44,289 bases of DNA from JANPBY01 sp031430645 (GTDB taxonomy: Bacteria; Actinomycetota; Actinomycetes; DATJPE01). The position numbers and the translations under genes were made by a program. This document shows positions 8,507 through 17,805 of the stretch, piece after piece (within the stretch, counting starts at the first letter, position 1; each line of letters starts with the position of its first letter). Where the stretch lies: assembly GCA_031430645.1 (NCBI GenBank), contig JANPBY010000212.1, positions 1-44,289 on the forward strand. Reading direction: 5' to 3'. The notes beneath the pieces are model-generated. The model ran no database searches and was not told the DNA's origin. It saw only the letters and a program-made list of their open reading frames with translations.

Positions 8507-9720
8507 TTGATCACGACCTGTCCGACCTGCTCGAGCGAGCCGCTGACCGCATCCCGGTCGGGCCGCCACCTCTGGATGACGTGCTGGTGCAAGCCACTCG
8601 GCACCGTCGCCGGCGCACCGGCGCGGCGATGATGTCGAGCGCGGCGGCCGTCGTAGTGGCCATGGTCGGGTCTGCGCTGCTGCTTTCACCGAACAGCACC
8701 CCACCGCCTCCCGTGGTCACGCCCAGCGTTGCGGCGACCCAGCCCAGCGTGGCTGCGACCCCGCCGGGGACCCGACTCGTCGGCCTCGGCCAAGCCGCAA
8801 TCGCCGTGCCGGTGACCTGGGGCACCAACGAGACTCTGTGCGGCACTCCGAAGCAGGACACGGTCGTGATCGACGTCGGGGCAATTGGAGCCTGCTTAAC
8901 GTCACGACCTGAGGGGATTGACAGTGTCGAGCTCACTCAAGGACCCGTTCGATTCGACTTCGCCGCTGACACGACGTCCGACATCGGCGGACTCCCTGCG
9001 GATCGGCAGGCCACAACCTGCACCGCCAGCCCGCTAGAGCAGGGCTCCACCTGCTACGGAACCATCTTCATCCCCTCCCTCGCAGTCTCCTTCCGAGCCG
9101 AGTCTTCGACGGACAAAGCGACCGTCGATGAGATCCTGAGCTGGATCCGCATTCTTCCCGACATCGTCGGAGTCCCGGGGTACCAGTCCGCAAACCTCCA
9201 GACGCCTCAGGGTGATGCCCGCGATCGATATGTTGCGGCGGCACGTGCCGAGGGACTCGAGGTCCGGGTGGTGACCGAGAAGCGACCGGCGATCGATGCG
9301 GGTTTCATCCTCGACGTGTCGCCCGAGCCGGGCACCATGGTCCCCCCGGGCACGGAGGTCACCCTGACGGTCGTCGCTGAGCCGGAGGGGCCGGCGGACG
9401 AGGTCCGGGTCGACATCAACTCCGTGGGACCGGGCGACAGCATGGACTACCAGGGTCTCGACGACGACCAGATCCGAGCCGGCGCCACCATCGAGCTGGG
9501 GGTCGGAGACCGGATCTGGACGTATGCGATGGGCAAGCGGTCGCCAACCCTGGCCGGAGAGCTCGACGGCACCTCGTTGACCATCGACCCGTGGACGAAG
9601 GGTCCGAACTACCCGCATTCGTGGATAGCCACGAAGGAAGGGACCACGAGACTGACGATCACCATCACCGCGGACGGCCAACCGGTGAAGATCGGTGTCG
9701 TCACGGTGGTCGTCAGTTAG
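8503..9720 (+). CDS. Single-pass membrane protein with PASTA domain, probable regulator of the overlapping sigma factor
   Basis: A 405-residue protein. Residues 1-40 are cytoplasmic and Arg-rich near the membrane; a membrane helix lies at about 43-63 (MMSSAAAVVVAMVGSALLLS), followed by a Pro/Thr linker with a duplicated PSVAATQ-like unit. The outside part has an unassigned domain (about 90-225), a PASTA-like module (about 228-300, with AAARAEGLEVRVVTE and PGTMVPPGTEVTLTVVA), and a beta-rich C-terminal domain. The four-base overlap with the sigma gene is the arrangement usual for anti-sigma factors, but I see no HxxxCxxC zinc anti-sigma motif. An anti-sigma role is therefore inferred from position only. 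PASTA domains elsewhere bind peptidoglycan or beta-lactams, so a cell-wall signal is possible. Confidence 0.75.
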   Translation: MIDHDLSDLLERAADRIPVGPPPLDDVLVQATRHRRRRTGAAMMSSAAAVVVAMVGSALLLSPNSTPPPPVVTPSVAATQPSVAATPPGTRLVGLGQAAIAVPVTWGTNETLCGTPKQDTVVIDVGAIGACLTSRPEGIDSVELTQGPVRFDFAADTTSDIGGLPADRQATTCTASPLEQGSTCYGTIFIPSLAVSFRAESSTDKATVDEILSWIRILPDIVGVPGYQSANLQTPQGDARDRYVAAARAEGLEVRVVTEKRPAIDAGFILDVSPEPGTMVPPGTEVTLTVVAEPEGPADEVRVDINSVGPGDSMDYQGLDDDQIRAGATIELGVGDRIWTYAMGKRSPTLAGELDGTSLTIDPWTKGPNYPHSWIATKEGTTRLTITITADGQPVKIGVVTVVVS

Positions 9721-9746
9721 AGCCGCCAGCCCCCGAGAGGCACCGG

Positions 9747-12086
9747 TCAGCCTCCCCCTGAGGTGATCCGGTAGGCGTCGAACACGCCTTCGACACCGCG
9801 GACCGAACGCAGGACTGAGCCCAGGTGAGCCGGGTCAGCCATCTCAAAAGTGAAGCGAGACAACGCGATTCGGTCTCGGGTCGTAGTCACCGAGGCCGAC
9901 AGGATGTTCACGTGCTGGTCAGAGAGCATCCGGGTCACATCGGACAGCAGCCGGGCTCGGTCGAGCGCCTCGACCTGGATGGCCACCAGGAACACCGACG
10001 AAGCGGACGGCGCCCACTCGACCTCAACCATCCGATCCGGTTCTTGGGACAGCGAGGTGACGTTGACGCAGTCAGATCGGTGCACCGAAACCCCACTCCC
10101 CCGCGTCACCCAACCCGTGATGGGGTCGCCGGGTACTGGGGTGCAGCACTTCGCCAGCTTGACCCAGACATCGCTGACGCCCTTGACGACTACCCCGGGG
10201 TCACCAGCGGGACGAGCGCCACCCTTGCGCCGGGCCTCGCGCGTCGGGGCCGTGGCCTCGGCGAGATCCTCCACCGCACCTTCGGCGCCGCCCAGAGACT
10301 GGACCAGCCGTTGGACGACGCTTTGCGGCGACATCCGTCCCTCACCGATCGCGGCGTACAACCCGGTGATGTCGGTGAACCGACTCTCGACCGCGATCGT
10401 CTGCAGTGCGCCGCCTGAAACGATCCGCTGGAGCGGTAGACCTTGCTTGCGGATCGCCCGGGCAAGGGACTCCTTGCCCTGCTCGACAGCTTCCTCGCGC
10501 CGCTCCTTGGTGAACCAGGCTCGGATCTTGTTCCGCGCGCGAGCGCTCTTGACGAAGGTGAGCCAGTCCCGTGACGGGCCGGCTCCCTGCGCCTTGGAGG
10601 TAAAGGCCTCCACGACATCACCGTTGGCGAGGCTGCTCTCCAAAGGCACGAGCTTGCCGTTGACCCGAGCACCGACGCATCGGTGACCAACCTCGGTGTG
10701 AACGGCGTAGGCGAAGTCGACGGGGGTCGCACCGACAGGCAAGGCGATCACATCGCCTTTGGGCGTGAACACGAACACCTGCTGTGCGCCGAGGTCAAAG
10801 CGCAAGGCCTCCAAGAACTCCCCCGGGTCGGAGGTTTCTCGCTGCCACTCCACAAGCTGACTCAGCCAGGCCATCTCGTTCGTGCTCTGCCGATCGGCCT
10901 TGCTGACCTTCGTGCCCGACGGATGCTCCTTGTACATCCAGTGAGCAGCGATGCCGTACTCCGACATCCGGTGCATGTCATAGGTGCGGATCTGCAGCTC
11001 CACGGGCTTGCCCTCAGGCCCGATGACCGTCGTATGCAGTGACTGGTACATGTTGAACTTGGGCATCGCGATGTAGTCCTTGAACCGACCCGGCACCGGG
11101 TTCCAACGGGCGTGCACAGCACCGAGGGCCGCATAGCAGTCACGCACGCTGTCGACAAGGATCCGGATGCCCACCAGGTCGTAGATGTCGGCGAAATCGT
11201 GGCCTCGGACGATCATCTTTTGGTAGACGGAGTAATAGTGCTTGGGTCGACCGGTGACTGTGGCCTTGATCTTCACCTCGCGAAGGTCGGCCGAGACGTT
11301 GTCGATCACTCCGCCGAGGTACTCATCGCGGCTAGGTGCGCGATCGGCCACCAAGCGAACGATCTCGTCGTACATCTTCGGATAGAGGATCGCGAAGGCT
11401 AGGTCTTCGAGCTCCCACTTCAGGGTGTTCATGCCCAACCGGTGAGCAAGCGGGGCGTAGATCTCGAGGGTCTCGCGCGCCTTCTTTTCCTGCTTGTCCG
11501 TGGGCTGGAAGCGCATGGTGCGCATGTTGTGGAGGCGATCGGTGAGCTTGATGACCAGGACCCTGATGTCGCGGGCCATCGCCACGACCATCTTGCGGAC
11601 TGTCTCGGCCTCACTCGCCTGGCCGTACTTCACCTTGTCGAGTTTGGTGACCCCGTCCACGAGGTCGGCCACCTCGTCACCGAAGTCTGTGCGCAGCTGG
11701 TCGAGGGTGTAGTCGGTGTCCTCGATCGTGTCGTGCAGGAGTGCCGCGCACAGGGTCGGGCCGGTCATGCCCAGTTCGGCCAGAATCTGCGCCACGGCCA
11801 GCGGGTGGGTGATGTACGGCTCGCCGCTGAGTCTTAGCTGGTCCCGATGGTGATAGGCGGCCATCCGGTAGGCGCGCTCGACCTCCCGCAACTCGGCTTT
11901 GGGATGCGTGGACCGCACGCTGCGGAACAACGGTTCCAGAGCAGGATCGACGGCCAGCGGCCGCGATCCCAGTCGCGCCAGGCGGGCTCTGACCCGCGAT
12001 CCCTCGCCGACCTCGGCGGGCTCGGGCGCGAGCGGAGCAGACGAGGTCGCGTCGACCACGTCCGCTTGTAGTTGCTCGTCCGCCAC
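9747..12086 (-). CDS. rel: Bifunctional (p)ppGpp synthetase/hydrolase Rel
   Basis: Long RelA/SpoT homologue (779 residues from GTG at 12086) that makes and degrades the stringent-response alarmone. Domain order: HD hydrolase with HDTIEDTD (about residue 118) and KLTDRLHNMRTMRF (about 180); synthetase with RPKHYYSVYQKM, YDLVGIRILVD and KPVELQIRT (about 250-390); TGS with VFTPKGDVIALPVGATPVDF (about 455); then a helical/zinc-finger region with KCCTPVPGD (about 645) and a C-terminal ACT domain. The hydrolase motif is intact, so it is likely bifunctional. An in-frame ATG at 12131 lies inside a TAGAAT -10-like hexamer, so I prefer GTG 12086 (VADEQLQ), which has an AAGG about 7 bases upstream and resembles mycobacterial Rel starts. 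Confidence 0.96.
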   Translation of the reverse strand: MADEQLQADVVDATSSAPLAPEPAEVGEGSRVRARLARLGSRPLAVDPALEPLFRSVRSTHPKAELREVERAYRMAAYHHRDQLRLSGEPYITHPLAVAQILAELGMTGPTLCAALLHDTIEDTDYTLDQLRTDFGDEVADLVDGVTKLDKVKYGQASEAETVRKMVVAMARDIRVLVIKLTDRLHNMRTMRFQPTDKQEKKARETLEIYAPLAHRLGMNTLKWELEDLAFAILYPKMYDEIVRLVADRAPSRDEYLGGVIDNVSADLREVKIKATVTGRPKHYYSVYQKMIVRGHDFADIYDLVGIRILVDSVRDCYAALGAVHARWNPVPGRFKDYIAMPKFNMYQSLHTTVIGPEGKPVELQIRTYDMHRMSEYGIAAHWMYKEHPSGTKVSKADRQSTNEMAWLSQLVEWQRETSDPGEFLEALRFDLGAQQVFVFTPKGDVIALPVGATPVDFAYAVHTEVGHRCVGARVNGKLVPLESSLANGDVVEAFTSKAQGAGPSRDWLTFVKSARARNKIRAWFTKERREEAVEQGKESLARAIRKQGLPLQRIVSGGALQTIAVESRFTDITGLYAAIGEGRMSPQSVVQRLVQSLGGAEGAVEDLAEATAPTREARRKGGARPAGDPGVVVKGVSDVWVKLAKCCTPVPGDPITGWVTRGSGVSVHRSDCVNVTSLSQEPDRMVEVEWAPSASSVFLVAIQVEALDRARLLSDVTRMLSDQHVNILSASVTTTRDRIALSRFTFEMADPAHLGSVLRSVRGVEGVFDAYRITSGGG

Positions 12087-12129
12087 TCGGCGCCCTTCGC
12101 CCGGCGGGCTGAAGTCCGGCCCGAAGAGC

Positions 12130-12135
12130 ATTCTA
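12130..12135 (-). promoter_or_regulatory. Candidate -10 element for rel
   Basis: TAGAAT on the minus strand between apt and rel. It contains the upstream ATG of the rel frame and therefore argues for the downstream GTG start. No convincing -35 is visible. Confidence 0.4.
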
Positions 12136-12158
12136 CCGGGGCAGGCCCGAAGCCCCGG
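12136..12158 (-). terminator. GC-rich hairpin between apt and rel
   Basis: Perfect 7-bp arms (ccggggc 12136-12142 and gccccgg 12152-12158) around a 9-base loop, starting 2 bases after the apt stop. There is no U-tract, so it is an attenuator or actinobacterial-style terminator at best. Confidence 0.4.
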
Positions 12159-12160
12159 CC

Positions 12161-12697
12161 CTACAGCTGGAGAAGCGAGTGCACCGGCACGTCCGGGAGT
12201 TGGTCGCGACCGGCCAGGAACTCCAGCTCGATGAGTACGGCGAACCCAACCACCTCGGCGCCGGCCCGGCGTACAAGATCGACCGCGGCAGCAGCCGTGC
12301 CTCCGGTCGCCAGAACATCGTCGACGATGAGGATCCGGTCCCCGGCCGCGAAGGCGTCAACCTGAACCTCCACAGTGGCGGTGCCGTACTCCAAGGAGTA
12401 CGACGCTGACACAAGGTCGCCCGGCAACTTGCCTGCCTTGCGGACGGGGACGAAACCCACCCCGCAGGCATACGCGAGAGGCGCTCCCAAGATGAAGCCG
12501 CGAGCCTCGATCCCGGCGACCTTGTCGACCGGTTCGGCACGCACAAGCTCAGCAAGAGCATCGATTGCGGCGCGAAAAGTGACCGGGTCAGCGAGCAAGG
12601 GTGCAATATCCTTGAATACCACACCCGCTGTGGGCCAGTCGGGAACATCGCGAATCCTGTTGCGCAGCAGGGCCTCGAGCTCAGCGGGCAGGCTCAC
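12161..12697 (-). CDS. apt: Adenine phosphoribosyltransferase
   Basis: A 178-residue purine-salvage enzyme that converts adenine and PRPP to AMP. Family features are IRDVPDWPTAGVVFKDI at about 12-28, GIEARGFILGAPLAYACG (about 60) and the PRPP-binding loop RILIVDDVLATGGTAAAAV (about 125). I place the start at GTG 12697, whose GTGA overlaps the secF stop; the frame is open further upstream but only as a shadow of secF. A GGAGG lies 12 bases upstream inside the secF end. The secD-secF-apt-rel order is conserved in actinobacteria. Confidence 0.94.
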   Translation of the reverse strand: MSLPAELEALLRNRIRDVPDWPTAGVVFKDIAPLLADPVTFRAAIDALAELVRAEPVDKVAGIEARGFILGAPLAYACGVGFVPVRKAGKLPGDLVSASYSLEYGTATVEVQVDAFAAGDRILIVDDVLATGGTAAAAVDLVRRAGAEVVGFAVLIELEFLAGRDQLPDVPVHSLLQL

Positions 12698-13899
12698 CTG
12701 CGTTTCTTTCCTCCGTACCGATTTCCTGCGCCCTTGCGGCGCGGTTGGTTCCGAGTGCTCGACGAACCCTTCGCGGCCCCAGGGGGCGGAGCAGTGGCGT
12801 CCGTCGAGGTGGCCGCAGCGGGAACGTCGTCCAAGTCGATGTCCAGGACGTTCACAACCGCGGTTGCCGTGCCGGCCCCGCCAGCTGAGTTTTGCGGTGA
12901 CTTGCCTGCAGCCGTACGCGCGGCCGCCGACCGCTTGGCCTCGACCCGCTTGGCCAAGGCCTGCATCTGGGGGTCGTGCTCCTTCAGCTGAGCGAGCAGT
13001 GGCGTCGCGATGAAGATCGAGGAATACGTTCCCGCTGCAATACCGACGAACAAGGCGAGCGAAAGGTCCTGCAGCGTTCCGGCGCCGAGGAAGACCACGG
13101 CCACGAAGAGGATCGCCGCCACCGGCAACAGCGCGATGATCGAGGTGTTGATCGACCGGACGAGTGTCTGGTTGAGGGCCAGGTTCGCGGACTCGCTGTA
13201 GGTCATCTTGCTGCTGCCAGCGATCCCGCGGGTGTTCTCTTTGACCTTGTCGAACACCACCACGGTGTCGTAGAGGGAGTATCCGAGAATCGTCAAGACG
13301 CCGATGATCGTCGCCGGGGAAACGGTGAAGCCGATGAGGGCGTAGATGCCCACCGTGATGATCAGGTCGTGAGCGAGCGCCACGAGGGCCGCCAACGCCA
13401 TCCGCCACTCAAAATAGATAGAAAGAAAGATCACCACGAGGATGAGGAAATAGACCAGACCAGTCAGGGCCTTTTGCGTGATTTCCTCACCCCAGGACGG
13501 TCCAACGAGCTGGATCGTGATCTGGTCAACGGTGACGTCGAAAGTCGTCGCGAGGTTTTCGGCGACCTCCTTGGACTCCTCGCTGGTCAGAGACTCGGTC
13601 TGGACACGCAAGGACCGACCACTGGAGCCATTGAGCTCGGTCACCGTCACCTCTCCGCCGACCCCGGCGTCGGCCGTGGCGGTCTGCGCCTCGGCGACCG
13701 TCCCCTCGGCCGTCGGGACGATGAAGACTGCACCTCCCGAGAACTCGATCCCCAGGGTCAGCTGTCGACCGAACAGCGCACCGAGCGAGACGAGCAGGAT
13801 GATGGCAGAGATGGCATACCACCGCCTGCGATTCCCGACGAAGTCATAGGAGACTTCGCCGCGGTAGAGCTTGCCGCCTAGCTCGCCGAAGCGGGACAT
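12694..13899 (-). CDS. secF: Protein translocase subunit SecF
   Basis: A 401-residue inner-membrane RND-type protein that works with SecD to pull exported proteins out of the SecYEG channel using the proton gradient. The first membrane helix is at about 28-45 (WYAISAIILLVSLGALFG), followed by LTLGIEFSGGAVF and an extracytoplasmic domain (about 60-130). Five further helices follow at about 140-300, with the family segment TILGYSLYDTVVVFDKVKEN. The C-terminal roughly 100 residues are a Lys/Ala/Pro-rich cytoplasmic tail ending in KKRR. It overlaps secD by one base (TGATG) and apt by four. Confidence 0.95.
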   Translation of the reverse strand: MSRFGELGGKLYRGEVSYDFVGNRRRWYAISAIILLVSLGALFGRQLTLGIEFSGGAVFIVPTAEGTVAEAQTATADAGVGGEVTVTELNGSSGRSLRVQTESLTSEESKEVAENLATTFDVTVDQITIQLVGPSWGEEITQKALTGLVYFLILVVIFLSIYFEWRMALAALVALAHDLIITVGIYALIGFTVSPATIIGVLTILGYSLYDTVVVFDKVKENTRGIAGSSKMTYSESANLALNQTLVRSINTSIIALLPVAAILFVAVVFLGAGTLQDLSLALFVGIAAGTYSSIFIATPLLAQLKEHDPQMQALAKRVEAKRSAAARTAAGKSPQNSAGGAGTATAVVNVLDIDLDDVPAAATSTDATAPPPGAAKGSSSTRNQPRRKGAGNRYGGKKRR

Positions 13900-15614
13900 C
13901 AGGCCTCCTTCGTCGAGGTCGACGCCGTGGAAGGCGTCTCCACGGTTGGTGCGGGCTTGCGTCCGAGCCGAACAGGATCGAGGCCTGACATGGGGCGCCC
14001 ACTTCCGAAGAATGTGGTGCGTGCCAACAAAGCGACCATCGGCTTGGTAAACAAGAAGACGACGAAGACATCGATCAAGGTGATCAGGCCGAGAGTGAAC
14101 GCGAAGCCTCGTACGGCCCCAACGGACACGACATAGAGCACGACTGCGGCGATCATCGAGACTGCGTCGGCGGCCAGGATCGTGCGTCGAGCACGCACCC
14201 AGCCGGTCTCGACACCTCCCCGCAGAGTTCGACCATCGCGGATCTCGTCACGGAGGCGTTCGAAGTAGACAACGAAGGAGTCAGCGGTGATTCCGATCGC
14301 GACGATCACCCCGGCGATGCCTGCGAGGGTGAGGGTGAACCCGACCCGGTCACCCAGGAACACGAGCAGGCCGTAGGTGAGCACCCCTGCGACACCGAGC
14401 GAAGCCACCGTGACCAGGCCGAGTCCTCGGTAGTACAGCAGCGAATACACGACCACCAGCAAAAGCCCCAACGCGCCAGCCAGGAGGCCGGCCCTGAGCT
14501 GGTCAGCGCCGAGCGTCGGCGAGATCTGTTGAACCTCACCGATGTCGAACGCCAGCGGGAGCGCACCGTACTTCAGCGAGTTGGCCAGTGCTTCGGCCTC
14601 AGCCTGGGTGAAACTGCCGGTGATTTGCGCATTGCCATCAACGATCGGGCTCACCACCCGCGGCGCGGAAATGACGAGTCCGTCCAACACGATCGCGAAC
14701 TGGTTGGTCGGCGGCGCATTGTCGACGAGGTCACGGGTGATGTCCGCGAACTTCTTGGTGCCGTCCGAGTCGAAGTCGATGTCAACGGCCCACTCCCCGC
14801 TGATGCTGCTCGAGTTCAGCGTCGCGGTCGCGCCGTCGATCTCGGTGCCGAGCACCGCCGCGGCCTGGAGAAGGTACTTCACAATGCCGTCCGGGTCACA
14901 GGTGACCAGTGCGAGGGCGGGGTCGTCCTGGAAGCCGGTCGTGTTGGCTGGGTCGGAGCAGTCGATGGTCTCGAACTCCGGAATGAGCCCTTCGGTCGTG
15001 GGCGCCTGCTTGGCCGCATCGGAATCAGCCGTCAAACCCGACGTCAGCCCGCGCGGGTTGGCCGACCCGGACACGCTGGGCGTGGGCGTTGCAGAAGGGC
15101 TCGCAGACGGAGTCGGCGAAGCACTGCCCGAAACCGACGGGGTTGGTGATGCACCGGCATCCGACCCCGAGGGGCTGGGCGACGCGCTGCCCGAGGGGGA
15201 GGCGCTGGGAGACGGCAGCGGCACGCCGGATCCCTCTTGTTCGACGGGTCGGAAGTTCAGTTGGGCGGTCTGCCCGATCTGGTCGGCCACGTCGCCCAGG
15301 CTGGCGCCGGGGATGGAGACCACCACGGTGGCATCAGCACCCCGTCCCTGCGTGGTGACCTCGGCCTCGGCAACTCCGAGCCCGTCCACGCGCTGTCGGA
15401 TGATCTTGACGGCCTCGTTGATCTGATCGTCGGTGATCTCGCCGCCGCCAGGAGCCGGCTTCGGGATCAGGGTGACACTGGTGCCACCCTCCAAGTCGAG
15501 GCCGAGCTTCGGCGAGGTGGTGCCCGTGATGAGCATCCAGCCGACCAAGCCGATGATCGACAGGGCGACGATGGCCAAGGGGCGTCCCGGTCGGGACGGT
15601 GTGGGTGTTGCCAT
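13899..15614 (-). CDS. secD: Protein translocase subunit SecD
   Basis: A 571-residue SecDF component with an N-terminal membrane helix (about 13-30), LGLDLEGGTSVTLIP and a large P1 extracytoplasmic domain, then five C-terminal helices from about 355 with GLVTVASLGVAGVLTYGLL and ITADSFVVYFERLRDEI. The extracytoplasmic part carries a long low-complexity insert (about 140-200) built from repeated Pro-Ser-Ala-Ser and Ser-Gly-Ser-Ala units, an expansion beyond what E. coli or Mycobacterium SecD have. The ATG start at 15614 gives MATPTPSRPGR. It lies 78 bp after yajC. Confidence 0.95.
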   Translation of the reverse strand: MATPTPSRPGRPLAIVALSIIGLVGWMLITGTTSPKLGLDLEGGTSVTLIPKPAPGGGEITDDQINEAVKIIRQRVDGLGVAEAEVTTQGRGADATVVVSIPGASLGDVADQIGQTAQLNFRPVEQEGSGVPLPSPSASPSGSASPSPSGSDAGASPTPSVSGSASPTPSASPSATPTPSVSGSANPRGLTSGLTADSDAAKQAPTTEGLIPEFETIDCSDPANTTGFQDDPALALVTCDPDGIVKYLLQAAAVLGTEIDGATATLNSSSISGEWAVDIDFDSDGTKKFADITRDLVDNAPPTNQFAIVLDGLVISAPRVVSPIVDGNAQITGSFTQAEAEALANSLKYGALPLAFDIGEVQQISPTLGADQLRAGLLAGALGLLLVVVYSLLYYRGLGLVTVASLGVAGVLTYGLLVFLGDRVGFTLTLAGIAGVIVAIGITADSFVVYFERLRDEIRDGRTLRGGVETGWVRARRTILAADAVSMIAAVVLYVVSVGAVRGFAFTLGLITLIDVFVVFLFTKPMVALLARTTFFGSGRPMSGLDPVRLGRKPAPTVETPSTASTSTKEA

Positions 15615-15692
15615 GGCGCTGAAGTCTCCCTGCTCGCCGCGGGCAGGCGCCCGACAGTCGAGGAAGTATCCCCGACGACCCTCGTAGGGGCG

Positions 15693-16034
15693 TCAGGTGG
15701 TGGGTTCGGACGGGTCCTTGGTGTCGATGATGCCTGCACCATCCGCGGCACCGTCGGAGGCTGTCGGGTCGTCCTCGGGTGTCGCCTTGACTGCGGCTAC
15801 TGCCGAACGCATGAATCGGACATGGACGCCAGAGGCAATCTCGAGGACCACCACGTCGTCCTCGAGAGCCACCACGAGCCCCTGGATCCCCCCGCTCGTC
15901 ACGACGTCCGAGCCCGGCTTGAGGGAAGCCATGATGGCCGCCCGGGCTGCCTTCTGCCGTTGCGATGGACGGATGATGAGGAGCCAGAAGGCGACAAGGA
16001 GCAGCGCGAAAGGAAGCACGTTGTTCGGATTCAC
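15693..16034 (-). CDS. yajC: Preprotein translocase subunit YajC
   Basis: A 113-residue membrane-anchored accessory of SecDF. One N-terminal helix (VLPFALLLVAFWLLIIRPSQ, about 5-24) is followed by the family signature RPSQRQKAARAAIMASLKPGSDVVTSGGIQG and an acidic, disordered C-terminus. The start is GTG at 16034. It sits between ruvB (53 bp upstream) and secD (78 bp downstream), the normal actinobacterial position. Confidence 0.93.
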   Translation of the reverse strand: MNPNNVLPFALLLVAFWLLIIRPSQRQKAARAAIMASLKPGSDVVTSGGIQGLVVALEDDVVVLEIASGVHVRFMRSAVAAVKATPEDDPTASDGAADGAGIIDTKDPSEPTT

Positions 16035-16087
16035 GGGTGTCCTCCTCCAGCTCCGGTGACGGGCCGTGTGAGTCTACGCGGCGGAGG

Positions 16088-17203
16088 TCACTCCCCCGAA
16101 TCCGCCGCGGGCTCGGAGGCGAACAAGCCGAGGTCGAGCCGCCCCGGCGCGATCGGCGGAGTGAGGCCGAGGTGCTCCCAGGCTGCTTGAGTGGCCACCC
16201 GTCCACGCGGGGTGCGCGCCAGCAGCCCGGCTCGGACCAAGAAGGGCTCTGCAACTTCTTCGACGGTCTCACGCTCCTCTCCGACGGCCACCGCCAGCGT
16301 CGAGAGGCCAACAGGGCCTCCCCCGAAGCGTCGACACAAGGCGTCGAGCACACCACGATCAAGTCGGTCGAGGCCGAGGTCGTCCACCTCAAACAGGGCC
16401 AGGGCAGCCGAGGCAGCTCCAAGGTCCACCACACCGTCACCCTCAACCTGGGCAAAGTCCCGAACCCGACGGAGCAAGCGGTTGGCGATCCTTGGCGTGC
16501 CCCGGGAGCGCCCGGCGATCTCAGTGGCACCGTCGGCCGTCAGGCGCACACCCAACAGGCCCGCAGAGCGTTCGAGGAGCAGAACCAGCTCCTCGGCGGC
16601 GTAGAAGTCGAGATGGGCCGTGAATCCGAACCGATCACGAAGCGGACCTGGCAGCAGCCCGGCTCTCGTCGTGGCGCCCACGAGGGTAAAGGGCGGCAGC
16701 GTCAACGGGATGGCCGTCGCGCCCGGACCCTTGCCGACGACGACGTCGACCCGGAAGTCCTCCATCGCTAGATAGAGCATCTCCTCGGCTGGTCGGGCCA
16801 TTCGGTGGATCTCGTCGAGGAACAGCACCTCCCCCTCGGTTAGGGAGGACAAGATCGCCGCTAGATCCCCGGCATGGGTGATGGCGGGGCCGCTGGTAAT
16901 GCGCATCGGCACGCCAAGCTCGTTGGAGATGATCATCGCCAGCGTGGTCTTGCCGAGCCCTGGAGGGCCGGAGAACAAGACGTGATCGGGGGTGCTGCCC
17001 CGACCCTGCGCCGCATCAAGGACAAGTTTGAGCTGCTGGCGTACGCGCTCCTGTCCGATGCACTCCTCGAGGCGGCGTGGGCGAAGCGCCATCTCGACCG
17101 CGCGATCCTCGGGGATCACCTCGGGCCGGACGACGCTCAAAACGCCGGGGTCGACCGACGGGACCACATCAGTCGAGGGCTGGTCATTGGTCACGGGCGT
17201 CAC
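16088..17203 (-). CDS. ruvB: Holliday junction branch migration helicase RuvB
   Basis: A 371-residue AAA+ motor of the RuvABC resolvasome. It has LRPRRLEECIGQERVRQQL (about 40), Walker A GPPGLGKTTLAM (about 79), Walker B LFLDEIHRM (about 127), the ATTRAGLLPGPLRDRFG segment (sensor I/Arg finger, about 170), and the C-terminal winged-helix domain with RTPRGRVAT. GTG start at 17203 overlaps the ruvA stop by four bases. Confidence 0.97.
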   Translation of the reverse strand: MTPVTNDQPSTDVVPSVDPGVLSVVRPEVIPEDRAVEMALRPRRLEECIGQERVRQQLKLVLDAAQGRGSTPDHVLFSGPPGLGKTTLAMIISNELGVPMRITSGPAITHAGDLAAILSSLTEGEVLFLDEIHRMARPAEEMLYLAMEDFRVDVVVGKGPGATAIPLTLPPFTLVGATTRAGLLPGPLRDRFGFTAHLDFYAAEELVLLLERSAGLLGVRLTADGATEIAGRSRGTPRIANRLLRRVRDFAQVEGDGVVDLGAASAALALFEVDDLGLDRLDRGVLDALCRRFGGGPVGLSTLAVAVGEERETVEEVAEPFLVRAGLLARTPRGRVATQAAWEHLGLTPPIAPGRLDLGLFASEPAADSGE

Positions 17204-17805
17204 CCTCGGCTCAGAGTTTGCAGCGCCAGCCTGAGCAGGACTGCTACATCAGGATCCTCGCCTGCCTGATCACTCACCGCGGCCACGGCATCGTCGGCCT
17301 CGCGGCCCGACCACCCAAGCCCCAGTAGTGCGGCGTGCACCTGCGGGCGCCAGCCGCCGGCTGCCGCACTGCCGGCAGACGTACGGCTGACGACGGGACC
17401 CACTGGGGCACCCAGTCGGTCCTTGAGCTCCAAGACGATCCGCTGAGCACCCTTGCGGCCGATACCAGGCACCTGAACCAGAGTCACCAAGTCGTCGGTG
17501 GCGACCGCCCGCCGGAGCTGGTCCGGGGTGAGGACAGCAAGGGCTGCCTGAGCGAGCCGCGGACCGACCCCCGTGGCAGTCTGCAGGAGCTCAAAAACCA
17601 GACGCTCGTCGTCGTCGAGGAAACCGTAGAGCGTGAGGGAGTCCTCGCGCACGATGAGAGACGTGGACAACCGTGCCACCTCGCCCATGCGCAAGGTGGC
17701 CAGGGTCGTCGGGGTGCACTGGACGGCGATCCCGACACCACCAACGTCGAGGACGGCCTGCTCTGGGGCAAGGACGACGACCGGCCCGGTCACGGAGGCA
17801 ATCAT
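17200..17805 (-). CDS. ruvA: Holliday junction branch migration DNA-binding subunit RuvA
   Basis: A 201-residue junction-binding protein that loads RuvB. The N-terminal OB fold (about 1-62; MIASVTGPVVVL and REDSLTLYGFLDDDER) is followed by tandem helix-hairpin-helix motifs (about 72-130; ATGVGPRLAQAAL and VPGIGRKGAQRIVLELKDRL). A flexible Gly/Ala/Ser linker leads to the small C-terminal RuvB-contact domain (GLGWSGREADDAVAAV). It overlaps both ruvC and ruvB by four bases. Confidence 0.97.
   Translation of the reverse strand: MIASVTGPVVVLAPEQAVLDVGGVGIAVQCTPTTLATLRMGEVARLSTSLIVREDSLTLYGFLDDDERLVFELLQTATGVGPRLAQAALAVLTPDQLRRAVATDDLVTLVQVPGIGRKGAQRIVLELKDRLGAPVGPVVSRTSAGSAAAGGWRPQVHAALLGLGWSGREADDAVAAVSDQAGEDPDVAVLLRLALQTLSRG

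Noticed and set aside
12698..13408. Upstream extension of the apt frame
   Set aside because: It runs inside secF in another frame and has no phosphoribosyltransferase similarity; apt starts at GTG 12697.
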